59,845 nucleotides of DNA from Cryobacterium sp. Y29 (GCF_002929825.1 NZ_PJJN01000029.1:1-59845), one strand, 5' to 3'; positions 8,109 to 19,558 are shown, numbered from the stretch's first letter. The notes: generated by a model not told the origin, from the letters alone. Program-made: numbers and translations.

Positions 8109-9862
8109 GCGCCGCCTCGGTCTCGTCGGATGCCGCCCTGCTCGAAGAGCGGATGCAAACCACATTCGGGATGACACGCTTGAAACACGAGACTGAACGC
8201 GCCCGCGGACCCGTATCGCGCGCGTATCTCAACAACGCCCTTCGCATCGTTGACAACTCAGCAGTGATAACAAAACTCGAAGACTGGCGGCACGAGCGCC
8301 TCAAATCAAACGCTGGCGTCAAACCACTAATTCCATTCCGGGCCGTACTCGTTCTCTTTTTACTGCATGTTCAACTCGGGTACGGCATCAACTACCGCCG
8401 CATCGCGGAAACTCTAGACGTTCACTTTAAAGCGGAAGAATTTGCCCTACTCGGGATACTGAATCAGGCGGGAGACCACCGCGATTGGTACCAACGACTG
8501 TGGCGTTCAGCCAATCGCATGATGGCCCTCATTGACCCCCACCCGGGCCCGCGCAACCTACGACTCAAGCCAGAGGCCTACGCCATACTGCTCGCGGAAC
8601 AAGCAACACCGAAGGCGATGAAGAAGTCCGAACGAAACTCGGAGCGCCTCGACTGGCTCTGCGAACAACTCCTGCACACCAGCGTCCGCATGCTCCCCGC
8701 GGACATTTGGGCCAAATATCACGGCAACATCGCAGCCGACGCGACCCTCATTCCGGGCACCGGCCGACCCAACCCTACAGACCCGACAATGCGCCGCGGC
8801 AATGCCGACCCGCAATCCGGACGATACCGTCGAGAAGGCAGCCACGGTGGTCTCGGCGCCAAGACCGACAAAGCCGGATACGAACTCGAAATGAGCGTCA
8901 TGGTCTGGAACAAACCCGGGCAAAACACGCTGTTCCCGTCGCTCATCACGGCCGTCGGCTTCCACCGACCCGGAGAAATCATCGGGCACGGAGCGAAGCT
9001 CGTTGACTCACATCAGCGGCTGGGATTCACCAGTGGCCTCGTCATCGTCGACCGTGCCTATAACAACGAAAAGCCTCGCAACTTCCAGATTCCTGTGCGC
9101 CTCCGTGGCTGCGAACTCGTCATCGACTACAAAGAAACCGACCTTGGTTTGCAGAACCAATGGAAGGACCTCATCCTCGTCGACGGCAACTGGTACGTCT
9201 CCGGAATGCCCCAAGACCTCATCGACGCCTCCAAAAATTACAACATCTGGGAAGCGGACCCGCTCGACCCCGATAAGCCGAAACGGAAACTCGACGAGGA
9301 GACTTACAAGACATATCTCCAACGGCGGGACGCCTACCGAATGAAGCCTAAGGGCTGCTCAGACAAAGACGGCTTCCAACGATTCATGTATCCCACCAAA
9401 AGAATAATGACCGTTGACCGCGCCACCGGCCGCCCAGCAGTCAAACGCTCGACACTGTTAAGCGTCACCATCCCCCTCGACGCGGGAGCGCCCGCCGAAA
9501 AAAATCGAGACCCCCGACTAGCGGTGAAGCACCTACAGAAATTCGCCTACAAGTCCCCAGAACACCGCCAGTATTTTGGTATGCGGAGCCTCGTCGAATC
9601 CGCCAACGCAACTCTCAAAACCAAGAACTTCGAAGACCTCGCCAATGTCAGCAAACGCTCGGGCCGCGGATTCGCCTTCAACTATCTCGCCGCAACACTC
9701 GCCGCGGTCTCATCGAACCTGCGCAAAATATACGACTTCTTCGTAAAAGCAGCCGAGCTCGAACTCGGCGAAAAGCTTCCGCGGGAACGTCGGCGCAAAG
9801 AAGCCACCGGGACACCGTTGACCAAGCACAGTGCGCTACCCGCGCTGGCGCCACCGCGCTAA
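8105..9862 (+). mobile_element. DDE transposase with YREK-like motif, IS4-type fold
   Basis: A 585-residue transposase starting at GTG 8105, coupled to the recombinase-like gene. The N-terminal region (AVLVLFLLHVQLGYGINYRR) is a predicted helical DNA-binding part. Catalytic acidic residues can be placed: D212 (IAADATLIPG), D316 (LVIVDRAYNN) and E498 (LVESANATLK). Around the glutamate the sequence YFGMRSLVESANATLK reads Y-(3)-R-(3)-E-(6)-K, one residue off the IS4-group YREK signature. The C-terminal part (GRGFAFNYLAATLAAVSSNL) matches the tail of such transposases. No stop or frameshift interrupts it. I could not find convincing terminal inverted repeats. Closest IS family unknown to me; IS4/IS1182-like is a guess. 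Confidence 0.75.
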
Positions 9863-9912
9863 CAACCGCGCCCCTGACTCTGGCATGACCCCACCGCACA
9901 CCGAAAGCTTTA

Positions 9913-9930
9913 GCCTGCCCACCAGCAGGC
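9913..9930 (+). terminator. Hairpin downstream of the transposase
   Basis: Stem GCCTGC / GCAGGC with a six-base loop, followed by ATATTTGCATTT. The position 50 bases after the transposase stop suggests a rho-independent terminator for the recombinase-transposase transcript. Confidence 0.4.
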
Positions 9931-10001
9931 ATATTTGCATTTAACCGGCCGTCGCCAACGTCACCGAGCCGATCAGCGTCGCACACACCGTTAAAAAACG
10001 A

Positions 10002-10040
10002 AGGCCGGCCGAGTATTTCTACTCGACCGGCCGGTTCGCT
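10002..10040 (-). terminator. Terminator of tRNA-Leu
   Basis: A long GC-rich hairpin with arms GGCCGGTCGAGTA and TACTCGGCCGGCC (one mismatch) and loop GAAA on the minus strand, followed there by TTCGTTTTTT. It lies about 50 bases past the tRNA-Leu 3' end and fits a strong intrinsic terminator for the tRNA. Confidence 0.75.
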
Positions 10041-10085
10041 TGGATTTCATGAAAACGAATACTGAATTTCCTGAAACACCCGCTG

Positions 10086-10169
10086 TGCGCGAGAGGGGAC
10101 TTGAACCCCTACGTCCTTTCGAACACTGGCACCTGAAGCCAGCGCGTCTGCCAATTCCGCCACTCGCGC
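10086..10169 (-). tRNA. tRNA-Leu (anticodon CAG)
   Basis: An 84-base cloverleaf on the minus strand. The acceptor stem GCGCGAG pairs with CTCGCGC, and A is the discriminator base. The anticodon stem CTGGC/GCCAG encloses the loop TTCAGGT, giving CAG. A long variable arm is present, typical of class II tRNA-Leu, and the T arm reads GGGGTTCAAGTCCCC. CCA is not encoded. Its 3' end faces the R-M/transposase block, the usual side for island integration. Confidence 0.95.
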
Positions 10170-10516
10170 GAACTTAGGAATGCTAACACTGCGAGGGGGG
10201 TCAGCGCCATTCGAGGGCCCGTCGCTCGCCCTGCGGGCCGTATCCGGCGTGAGCGCGCCCGATGCCGGTGGCCGCTCCACCCACACGTGGCGCCCCTGCC
10301 CGTAGCTGGCGCGCCGACACCATCGCCGCCAACGGATGCCCGTGTGGCCACGCTCCCCTACAAAAAAGTCCCACGGAATGCCCCGAACACGCGCGGAATT
10401 CGGTCAGGGACGCTCCGCGGGTAGTATGACTGTTCGTGCCGTTTGCGCCCCCAAGGTGGGTTGCCACGCGAGACAAGTAACATGCTCATAGCCAAACGGA
10501 CCGGATCGGGAGACCT
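10170..10516. other. Intergenic region ahead of fhaA
   Basis: A gap of about 350 bases with no convincing gene. It should contain the promoters of tRNA-Leu (minus strand) and of the fhaA operon (plus strand). TAGTAT at 10422 could be a -10 box for fhaA, but no clear -35 is visible. Confidence 0.4.
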
Positions 10517-11275
10517 GTGGGCATACTGGATAACTTTGAAAAGGGCTTGGAACGCGCCGTCAACGGAGCATTCGCCAAGACCTTTCGATCGGGCTTGCAG
10601 CCGGTGGAAATCACCTCCGCGCTGCGTCGTGAGCTCGACACCAAGGCCGCAGTAGTCTCGCGGGATCGCATCCTCGCGCCTAATCGCTTCACCGTGCGCA
10701 TGTCCCACGCGGACTACGCCCGCATGAGCGCGCTCGGCGTCACCCTCCTCGACGAACTCACCGCCCTTGTGCAAAAACACGGTGCCGAACAGCGCTACCA
10801 ATTCACCGGCGGCATCACGATCACCCTGCAAGACGACCGCACCCTCAGCGAGGGCATGGTGCAGATCGACTCCAGCTCGGTCAAGAGCAACGTCGCCTGG
10901 ACCCCGGTGCTCGATATCAACGGCACCAGGCACCCGCTGGTCAAGTCCCGAACCGTGATCGGGCGCGGCTCTGACGCCGACATCACCGTGGAGGATACCG
11001 GCACCTCGCGCCGCCACGTCGAAATCCTCTGGGACGGCGCCACCGCCCAGGTGCGCGACCTCGGCTCCACCAACGGTTCCCAGCTCAACGGCGCTCCCGT
11101 CAGCCAAGCCATTCTCGAGCCCGACTCGATCGTCACGATCGGTCGCACCCGCATCGTGTTCCGCGTCCTCGCCCAGGCCTCGCCAGACTCTCACGAATAC
11201 CCGCGCGCCGCACCACCGGTCGATCCGGCCACCGAACGCCACGACATGGGCGGATTCTGGGGGCCGACGGCATGA
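10517..11275 (+). CDS. fhaA: FHA-domain protein FhaA (DUF3662)
   Basis: Cytoplasmic phosphothreonine-binding adaptor that in mycobacteria binds phosphorylated MviN/MurJ and regulates peptidoglycan synthesis. The N-terminal DUF3662 domain occupies about residues 1-120 (MGILDNFEKGLERAVNGAFA, then LQPVEITSALRREL). The FHA domain follows at about 145-225, with the conserved blocks VIGRGSDADI, SRRHVEI and DLGSTNGSQLNG. At 252 residues it is short, because the usual long low-complexity linker between the two domains is nearly absent. The start is GTG 10517 with GGAG upstream. It is first gene of the wall-signalling operon, and its stop overlaps fhaB by ATGA. Confidence 0.93.
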   Translation: MGILDNFEKGLERAVNGAFAKTFRSGLQPVEITSALRRELDTKAAVVSRDRILAPNRFTVRMSHADYARMSALGVTLLDELTALVQKHGAEQRYQFTGGITITLQDDRTLSEGMVQIDSSSVKSNVAWTPVLDINGTRHPLVKSRTVIGRGSDADITVEDTGTSRRHVEILWDGATAQVRDLGSTNGSQLNGAPVSQAILEPDSIVTIGRTRIVFRVLAQASPDSHEYPRAAPPVDPATERHDMGGFWGPTA

Positions 11276-11820
11276 ACGTCAGTGAACTCACCCTGCTGGT
11301 GCTGCGCTTCGGCTTCCTCCTGCTGCTCTGGATGTTTATCTTCGGCATCGTCTACGCCCTGCGCAGCGACCTATTCGGGCAGCGCGTGCGCAAGTTGAAA
11401 ACGGATGCCACCCCCGCGCCTGCTTTCCCGCTATCCGCTGTTCCCGCTGCAGTCCCCGCCGCCGCCGCCTTCGCGGCTCCGGTAGCGCGCGCCAGTCCGG
11501 CTACCGACGCTGAAATGGCTACCGCACACAACACCACCCGTCTGGTGATCACGAGCGGCCCGAAAGCCGGTACCGAGTTTCCGCTGGGCACCGACACTGT
11601 CACGATCGGGCGTTCGAGCGACTCCAGCCTGGTCATCCGCGATGACTACACCTCCACACACCACGCGCGCCTCATGCTCTGGAACGATGAGTGGATGTTG
11701 CAAGACCTCGACTCCACCAATGGCACCTTCCTGGCCGGCTCCCGCGTCACCGTGCCGACCAAAATTCCCCTGAACGCCACCGTGAAGATCGGCGCCACCA
11801 GCTTCGAGCTTCGGCGGTAG
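11272..11820 (+). CDS. fhaB: Membrane-anchored FHA-domain protein FhaB (FipA)
   Basis: Phosphothreonine-reading adaptor of the division and wall-synthesis machinery, and a substrate of PknA/PknB in relatives. The 182-residue protein has one N-terminal membrane segment (LTLLVLRFGFLLLLWMFIFG, residues 5-24), a Pro/Ala-rich linker, and a C-terminal FHA domain with TIGRSSDSSLVI, STHHARL and DLDSTNGTFLAG. The N terminus is outside and the FHA domain is predicted to be cytoplasmic. The ATG overlaps the fhaA stop; pstP starts 3 bases after the fhaB stop. Confidence 0.93.
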   Translation: MNVSELTLLVLRFGFLLLLWMFIFGIVYALRSDLFGQRVRKLKTDATPAPAFPLSAVPAAVPAAAAFAAPVARASPATDAEMATAHNTTRLVITSGPKAGTEFPLGTDTVTIGRSSDSSLVIRDDYTSTHHARLMLWNDEWMLQDLDSTNGTFLAGSRVTVPTKIPLNATVKIGATSFELRR

Positions 11821-11823
11821 GTC

Positions 11824-13053
11824 ATGGCGACGGTAAGTCATAGCGCAGCCGCGTCCCACGTCGGCAAGGTTCGCTCCAACAACCAGGACTCCGGCTACGC
11901 CGGACGCTCCCTGTTCGTAGTCGCTGACGGCATGGGCGGCCATGCCGGCGGTGACGTCGCGTCGGCGATCGCCACCAAGCGCATCATCGAGGCCGACAAG
12001 CCATACACGAGCGCCCAGGATGCCGAGTTCGCCCTGCAGGCCGCCCTCATCGGCGCCAACGCCCAGCTGGCTGAGACCGTGTTCGAGCACGCCGAACTCA
12101 CCGGCATGGGCACCACCGTCAGCGCTATCGTCGTACTCGAAAACGAGGTCGCGATCGCGCACATCGGCGACTCGCGCATCTATCTGCTGCGCGATAACGA
12201 GTTGTCCCAGATCACCGTCGATCACACCTTCGTGCAGCGTCTGGTCGACAGCGGACGCATCACCGAGGCTGAAGCCATGGTGCACCCACGCCGCTCCGTG
12301 CTCATGCGTGTTCTCGGCGACGTGGAGGCGAGCCCCGAGATCGACACGTCCATCCTCGCCACCATCGCCGGCGACCGCTGGATGCTGTGCTCCGACGGTC
12401 TCACCGGCGTCGTCTCCCACAACGCCATGGCCTCAGCTCTGGCGAGCGGGGCGAATGCGCAGGATGTCGCCGATCTTCTCGTCAAAGAAAGCCTCGACGG
12501 CGGCGCGCCCGACAATGTGACCGTCGTCATCGTCGACATCGGTGCGGGCGTCGCTCGCACCGACAGCCCGGTCGTTGTGGGCTCCGCGGCGAATCCGCTC
12601 GCGTTCGGTGAGGAGCCCAGCCGCAATCGGGCCCTGCGCATCCCGGCCCTCCGCCTCCACCCGGTGCGTGAAACGCATTTCGAACCCGATTCTCAGGACT
12701 ACCTGTCCGAGCTGATCGAAGAGGATGCCCGCCGCGCCCGCCGCCGCAAGGTCACCTGGCTGGTCGCTGTCATTCTGCTGGTGCTCAGCATCGTCACGAC
12801 CACCGTTCTCGGCTACCAATGGACCCAGACCCGCTACTTCGTGGGCGCTGACGGTTCCAACGTCGCTATCTATCAGGGCGTGCAGCAGGATATCGGCCCG
12901 ATCAAACTGTCTGGTGTCTACGAACATACCGACCTCAATCTCTCTGACCTGCGCGTCTACGACCGCCAGCAGGTCGAGCAAACCATCAACGCCGGCTCCC
13001 TGGCCGACGCCCTGGACATCATCGAACGATTGAAGGGTGCAATCGTTGAGTAA
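11824..13053 (+). CDS. pstP: PP2C-family Ser/Thr protein phosphatase PstP
   Basis: Removes phosphate from PknA/PknB and their targets. The 409-residue protein has an N-terminal PP2C domain (about 1-240). Metal-binding and signature motifs are visible: RSNNQDS, VVADGMGGHAGGD, IGDSRIYLLRD, LCSDGLTGV and PDNVTVVIVD. A juxtamembrane basic stretch (ARRARRRK) precedes a single membrane helix at about 309-332 (WLVAVILLVLSIVTTTVLGY), and a short extracytoplasmic domain of about 75 residues follows. It sits in the kinase operon, and its last codons overlap the rodA reading frame. Confidence 0.95.
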   Translation: MATVSHSAAASHVGKVRSNNQDSGYAGRSLFVVADGMGGHAGGDVASAIATKRIIEADKPYTSAQDAEFALQAALIGANAQLAETVFEHAELTGMGTTVSAIVVLENEVAIAHIGDSRIYLLRDNELSQITVDHTFVQRLVDSGRITEAEAMVHPRRSVLMRVLGDVEASPEIDTSILATIAGDRWMLCSDGLTGVVSHNAMASALASGANAQDVADLLVKESLDGGAPDNVTVVIVDIGAGVARTDSPVVVGSAANPLAFGEEPSRNRALRIPALRLHPVRETHFEPDSQDYLSELIEEDARRARRRKVTWLVAVILLVLSIVTTTVLGYQWTQTRYFVGADGSNVAIYQGVQQDIGPIKLSGVYEHTDLNLSDLRVYDRQQVEQTINAGSLADALDIIERLKGAIVE

Positions 13054-14431
13054 GGCATCCGCTCTTTCGGCACAACCGGCAACCGAGCCGGTTCGTCGCC
13101 TGCGCCTGCCGCAGAAGCTGCGCAACCTTGAACTGTTTCTACTCCTGATCGCGTGCTTCATCAACGCGAGCGCGGTCGTGCTCGTGCAACTCGGCGCGCT
13201 CGGCGAACTCGACCCGACCCTCGTGCTGCTCGGCGCGGGCCTGTCCGTTCTGGTGATCAGCCTGCACGTCGTGCTGCGGTTCGTCGCCCGCGATGCCGAC
13301 CCGTTCATTTTGCCGATCGCAACGGTGCTCAACGGCATCGGCATTGCCATGATCTATCGCATCGACATTGCCGACCAGCAGGGCGGCTGGGAGAGTGCCG
13401 CCGTACGCCAGACGGTGTGGAGCGCCCTGGCTATTTTCAGCGCCATCGTCGTGCTGCTGGTCATTCGAAACCACCGAGTGCTGTTTCGGTACACCTACAT
13501 CGCCGGCCTCGTCGGTGTGCTCCTTCTTTTTCTGCCGCTCATTCCCGGCCTCGGCCAGGAGATCAGCGGTGCCCGGGTGTGGATCCGCTTCGGCAGTTTC
13601 GCTACCTTCCAGCCCGGTGAGATCGCCAAGATCGCCCTCGCCGTGTTCTTCGCCGGCTACCTCGTGCGCAACCGCGACAGTCTCTCAATGGTTGGCAAGA
13701 AGATTCTTGGTGCCCGCTTTCCCCGCTTCCGTGACCTCGGCCCGATTCTCGTCGTCTGGGCCCTGTCGATGTCGGTCATCATCTTTCAGCGCGACCTCGG
13801 CACCGCCCTGCTCTACTTCGGCCTGTTCCTGGTCATGCTCTACCTTGCCACCGGCCGCCTCAGCTGGGTCATCATTGGTATGAGCCTGTTCCTGGGTGGC
13901 GCCCTCATTGCCAGCCAGACCCTGAACTACGTCAATGGACGCTTCACCAACTGGCTCGACGCGCTCAACCCGGATGTCTATAACGCCAAGGGCGGCAGCT
14001 TCCAGCTGGTGCAGGGCCTGTTCGGCCTCGCCAAGGGCGGCCTGCTCGGCACCGGTTGGGGCCAGGGTCGCCCGGAGCTCACCCCGGTACCTCAGAGTGA
14101 CTACATCATCGCGAGCCTCGGCGAGGAGCTTGGGCTCGCCGGCCTGTTTGCCATCCTCGCCCTGTACCTGATGTTCGTCGCCCGAGGGTTCCGCATCGGC
14201 TTCGCCGGACAGGATGACTTCGGCAAGCTGCTCGCTGTCGGGCTCGCCTTCGTCGTGGCCCTCCAGTGCTTCATTGTCATCGGCGGTGTCACCCGGGTCA
14301 TTCCCCTCACCGGCCTGACCACCCCGTTCCTGGCCGCCGGCGGCTCATCGCTCGTAGCCAACTGGATCATCGCGGCTCTGTTGCTGCGACTCTCTGACAC
14401 CGTGCGCAATCAACCCAGGCTGGTGGTCTAA
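13046..14431 (+). CDS. rodA: RodA/FtsW-family peptidoglycan glycosyltransferase
   Basis: SEDS-family polymerase that builds glycan strands from lipid II, working with the adjacent class B PBP. The protein has about ten to twelve membrane helices and the family signatures FQPGEIAKIALAVFFAGYL, FQRDLGTALLYFGLF and GLTTPFLAAGGSSLVANW. I prefer TTG at 13046 (MSKASALSAQ) because GAAGGG lies 8 bases upstream; a GTG at 13037 is in frame but would overlap that Shine-Dalgarno. The gene overlaps the pstP end by 8 bases and is followed directly by pbpA. Confidence 0.93.
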   Translation: MSKASALSAQPATEPVRRLRLPQKLRNLELFLLLIACFINASAVVLVQLGALGELDPTLVLLGAGLSVLVISLHVVLRFVARDADPFILPIATVLNGIGIAMIYRIDIADQQGGWESAAVRQTVWSALAIFSAIVVLLVIRNHRVLFRYTYIAGLVGVLLLFLPLIPGLGQEISGARVWIRFGSFATFQPGEIAKIALAVFFAGYLVRNRDSLSMVGKKILGARFPRFRDLGPILVVWALSMSVIIFQRDLGTALLYFGLFLVMLYLATGRLSWVIIGMSLFLGGALIASQTLNYVNGRFTNWLDALNPDVYNAKGGSFQLVQGLFGLAKGGLLGTGWGQGRPELTPVPQSDYIIASLGEELGLAGLFAILALYLMFVARGFRIGFAGQDDFGKLLAVGLAFVVALQCFIVIGGVTRVIPLTGLTTPFLAAGGSSLVANWIIAALLLRLSDTVRNQPRLVV

Positions 14432-15879
14432 GTGAACCGTGAACTCAAGCGCGTCAGCATCGTCGTGATGCTGATGTTTGTCGCCCTTCTCGGCTCGACC
14501 TCGGTCGTGCAGGCTTTCCAGGCCGACAACCTGTCGGCCGACCCACGCAACAGCCGCACGCTCTACGACAGCTATCAGGTCGAGCGCGGTGCCATCCTCG
14601 TCAAAGGTAAGCCGATCGCCCAGTCGATGCCGGTCGACGATGATTTCAAGTTTCTGCGGACCTATACCAACCCCGAGCTCTACGCGCCGATCACCGGGTA
14701 TATTCCGATCAATGGCGAACCGACCGGGCTCGAGTTCGCCCTCAATAGCGAGCTCACCGGCACGTCAAACTCCCAATTCTTCGACAAGATCAGCGCCCTC
14801 GTCACCGGCCAGGACCCGAAGGGTGCCGCCGTCGAGGTGACCATCGATCCGGTCGCCCAGCAGGCGGCGTGGGATGCCCTCGGCGATTACACCGGATCCG
14901 TCGTCGTCACCGAGCCCGCCACCGGTCGCATCCTGGCGATGGTCTCCAAACCGGGTTTCAACCCGAACCTGCTCACGGTGCACAACAACGCCGAGGTCAC
15001 TGCGAGCTACGACGCCCTGGTGGCCGACCCGAACGATCCGCTGATCAACCGGGCGATCAATTCGCTCAACCCTCCCGGTTCAATATTCAAACTCGTCGTC
15101 ACCACGGCCGCGCTCGAATCGGGCAACTACACCCCGGAGAGTACTTTTTTGAACCCATCCGTCTACATGGCCCCCGGTACAACGAGTGCGATCGAGAACT
15201 CCAGCGGAGGAACCTGCGGCGCCGGCGAGACGGTTACCCTCGCGACCGCACTGCGGCTGTCCTGCAACATTCCCTTCGCTGAACTCGGTGTCGAGCTGGG
15301 CGACACGACCATTCGTGAGACCGCCGAGAAATTCGGTTTCAACAGCACCTACAGCATTCCCATGACCGTCTCCGAGAGCACGTACCCGCGCGGGCTCGAT
15401 GACCCTCAGACCGCGCAGTCGGCGTTTGGCCAGTTCGACGTGCAGGCGACACCGCTGCAAATGGCCATGGTCAGCGGCGCCATCGCCAATGGCGGTGTTG
15501 TGATGGCGCCCAACCTGGTGCAGGAGATTCTCGCCCCCAACCTCAGCGCCATCCAAACCTTTGAAGCAACCGAACTTGGGCGGGTGATGAGCGAAGAAAC
15601 CGCCGCGACGATCACCGCGATGATGGTCAACGGCGTTCAGGATGGTGCGGCAAGCAATGCAAGAATAGATGGGGTTGACGTGGCGGGGAAAACAGGCACG
15701 GCGCAAAACGGGTCAACGGATCCGTTCACACTGTGGTTCACCGGTTTCGCACCGGCGAACGACCCGCGATACGCCATCACCGTTCTCATAGAGAACGGCG
15801 GGGGAGAAGGACAAACGGGGTTCGGCAACAAACTTGCCGCACCTGTCGCACAGAAAGTACTAGAGGCGGTGCTTAACAA

Positions 15880-15883
<4 letters not shown>
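14432..15883 (+). CDS. pbpA: Class B penicillin-binding protein PbpA
   Basis: Peptidoglycan transpeptidase paired with RodA. The 483-residue protein has an N-terminal signal anchor ([20 protein letters not shown]), a dimerisation region, and a transpeptidase domain. The active-site serine is S217 in GSIFKLV; the SxN motif is SCNIPFAEL; the KTG motif is in [11 protein letters not shown] near residue 420. The length matches the mycobacterial PbpA type. The GTG start follows the rodA stop without a gap and the end overlaps pknA by ATGA, so polymerase, transpeptidase and kinase are translationally linked. Confidence 0.95.
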
Positions 15884-17598
<1,715 letters not shown>

Positions 17599-17676
17599 CT
17601 CCCCAATTCCGTGCGGTAAAGTAACGGTCACTGTGTCCAACCCGAATACGGTGTCTGATTGTGGGGGAGTGCGTAC

Positions 17677-19371
17677 GTGGCTGACTCTGGTCGTTTGATC
17701 GCCGGTCGCTATCGTGTCGGGGCCCTGTTGGGCCGTGGCGGAATGTCCGATGTGCACATCGGCACCGATTCCCGGCTCGGTCGCACGGTAGCGATCAAAC
17801 TGCTCAAGTCGACCCTCGCGGCTGATCCGGCGTTTCGCACCCGCTTCCGTCAGGAAGCGCAAGCCGCCGCACGGATGGCGCACCCCACGATTGTGCGCGT
17901 GTTCGATGCCGGTGAGGAGACCGTCACCGATGAGTCGGGCCACGACTCGCAGATTCCGTTCATCGTCATGGAACACGTCGACGGCCGGCTGCTCAAGGAC
18001 ATCATCCGTGAGGGTGCGATTGAACCCGCAGAGGCTGTACGCATCATCGACGGGGTTCTGACCGCTCTCGAATACTCGCACCGGGCGGGCGTCGTACACC
18101 GCGATATCAAACCAGGCAACATCATGATCACCAAGTCCGGTCAAGTGAAGGTGATGGACTTCGGCATCGCCCGCGCTATCTCCGACTCGGCCACGACGGT
18201 CGCCCAGACCACGGCAATCCTTGGCACCGCTGCCTATTTCTCCCCCGAGCAGGCCAAGGGTGAGTCCGTCGATGCGCGCACCGACCTGTATTCGACCGGT
18301 GTGGTGCTGTTCGAAATGCTCACCGGTCGACCGCCGTTTCGCGGTGACACGCCCGTCGCAGTCGCCTACCAGCACGTCAGTGAGATGCCGGTCAAACCGT
18401 CTGCGCTCAACCCGAGAGTGTCGCCGGCCCTCGACTCGGTCGTGCTGCACGCCCTGGCCAAGGACCGATTCGCCCGATATCAGAGCGCCGTCGAATTTCG
18501 GGGCGATGTCGAGACCGCCGGATCCGGCCAGATTCCTCTCCATCACGCCGGCGAAGAGGTTGGCGCCGGACTCTTCGGCGCCGCGCCCACCGCCGTCACC
18601 GGCTCGGCCCTCGCCCTCAAGCAGCTCTCCGAAGATCCGACTATGGTGCGCACGCAGCGGCGCCCTCCGGTGATCTGGGTGTGGGCTGGAATCGTCTGCG
18701 TCGTCGTCATCGTCGTAGCGGTCATGATCTGGGTGGCGAACCTGCAACCGTCGGTGGAACTGCCCGACAGCTCACGAAAGGTGCCCTCACTCACTGGCCA
18801 GACCTTCGATGAGGCCCAAAACACGCTTCTCGACCTGGATCTCGCTGCCACCCGTGCCGGGGAGTCGAGTACCACGGTACCCGCCGATCAGGTGATTCGC
18901 ACCGACCCTCCGGCCGACACCATCGTCAACCCCTCGGACGTGATCAAGATCTTCGTCTCCACCGGCCCGGTACCCGTTGTAGTTCCTGACGTCACCAACC
19001 AACCCATAGCAGACGCCCAGGCCGCGATCGAAGGGCTCGGTTTCGTTTCCGGATCGGTCACCGCTGAGAATTCGCCGACCGTGGCCGTCGACGTGGTCAT
19101 CCGCACCGATCCGGCCGCCGCCGCATCCGAGTTCTCCGGCGTCATCGTGAACTACACCGTCTCAAGCGGGCTCGTCACCCTCGGCGACCTGACCGGCCAG
19201 TCCCTCGTGGCCGCGATCGACCTCGTCAACAATGAAAGCCTCATGCCGGATTCGCAGGCGGATTACACCTGCGCCCAGCAATCCGGTTCCCCGATCAAAG
19301 CCCAGTCGCTGGCGCCCGGTGACGTCCCGCAACGTTCCGAGATCACCCTGACCTACTGCGCCGGCACCTAG
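17677..19371 (+). CDS. pknB: PASTA-domain Ser/Thr protein kinase PknB
   Basis: Receptor kinase sensing muropeptides or lipid II. I choose GTG 17677 (VADSGRLIAGRYRV) because GGGGGAG lies 8 bases upstream, giving 564 residues. The kinase domain has LLGRGGMSDVH, K41 in [14 protein letters not shown] with D143, DFGIARAI and SPEQAKG. A single membrane helix (VWAGIVCVVVIVVAVMIWVA) lies at about 333-353. Three PASTA modules follow from about residue 368: KVPSLTGQTFDEAQ, VPDVTNQPIADAQ and LGDLTGQSLVAAIDLV. A short gap of 78 bases separates it from pknA, so it may have an additional promoter. It is the last gene of the cluster. Confidence 0.95.
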   Translation: MADSGRLIAGRYRVGALLGRGGMSDVHIGTDSRLGRTVAIKLLKSTLAADPAFRTRFRQEAQAAARMAHPTIVRVFDAGEETVTDESGHDSQIPFIVMEHVDGRLLKDIIREGAIEPAEAVRIIDGVLTALEYSHRAGVVHRDIKPGNIMITKSGQVKVMDFGIARAISDSATTVAQTTAILGTAAYFSPEQAKGESVDARTDLYSTGVVLFEMLTGRPPFRGDTPVAVAYQHVSEMPVKPSALNPRVSPALDSVVLHALAKDRFARYQSAVEFRGDVETAGSGQIPLHHAGEEVGAGLFGAAPTAVTGSALALKQLSEDPTMVRTQRRPPVIWVWAGIVCVVVIVVAVMIWVANLQPSVELPDSSRKVPSLTGQTFDEAQNTLLDLDLAATRAGESSTTVPADQVIRTDPPADTIVNPSDVIKIFVSTGPVPVVVPDVTNQPIADAQAAIEGLGFVSGSVTAENSPTVAVDVVIRTDPAAAASEFSGVIVNYTVSSGLVTLGDLTGQSLVAAIDLVNNESLMPDSQADYTCAQQSGSPIKAQSLAPGDVPQRSEITLTYCAGT

Positions 19372-19380
19372 CATCGTGTG

Positions 19381-19431
19381 GACGGGGCCCGGGCCCCGTC
19401 CGTGGGCCCAGTTTATAAACTGGGCCCACGG
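19381..19431. terminator. Two tandem perfect palindromes between pknB and pabA
   Basis: A 20-base perfect palindrome at 19381-19400 (GACGGGGCCCGGGCCCCGTC) is followed at once by a 32-base perfect palindrome at 19400-19431, with arms CCGTGGGCCCAGTTTA / TAAACTGGGCCCACGG. They stand between convergent genes and can terminate transcription from both sides. No U tract follows, so termination would rely on the hairpins alone, a common actinobacterial arrangement. Confidence 0.6.
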
Positions 19432-19558
19432 CTACAGGGTGGGCCCCGCAGCCTGGTCCGTCGCCGATACCACTGTCGGCCTCCAGCGTCTTTCCTGCCC
19501 TAGTCAGGGCCAAAACGCACGAGTGCCCGGGTACAGGGCTAAAACGCGCCGAGTGGAC

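Noticed and set aside
10201..11242. Long minus-strand frames opposite the fhaA region
   Set aside because: They are shadows of fhaA and its leader; the plus strand has DUF3662 and FHA motifs.
19501..19555. Direct repeat AGGGC(C/T)AAAACGC near the pabA end
   Set aside because: Two short copies only; no partner element or function evident.
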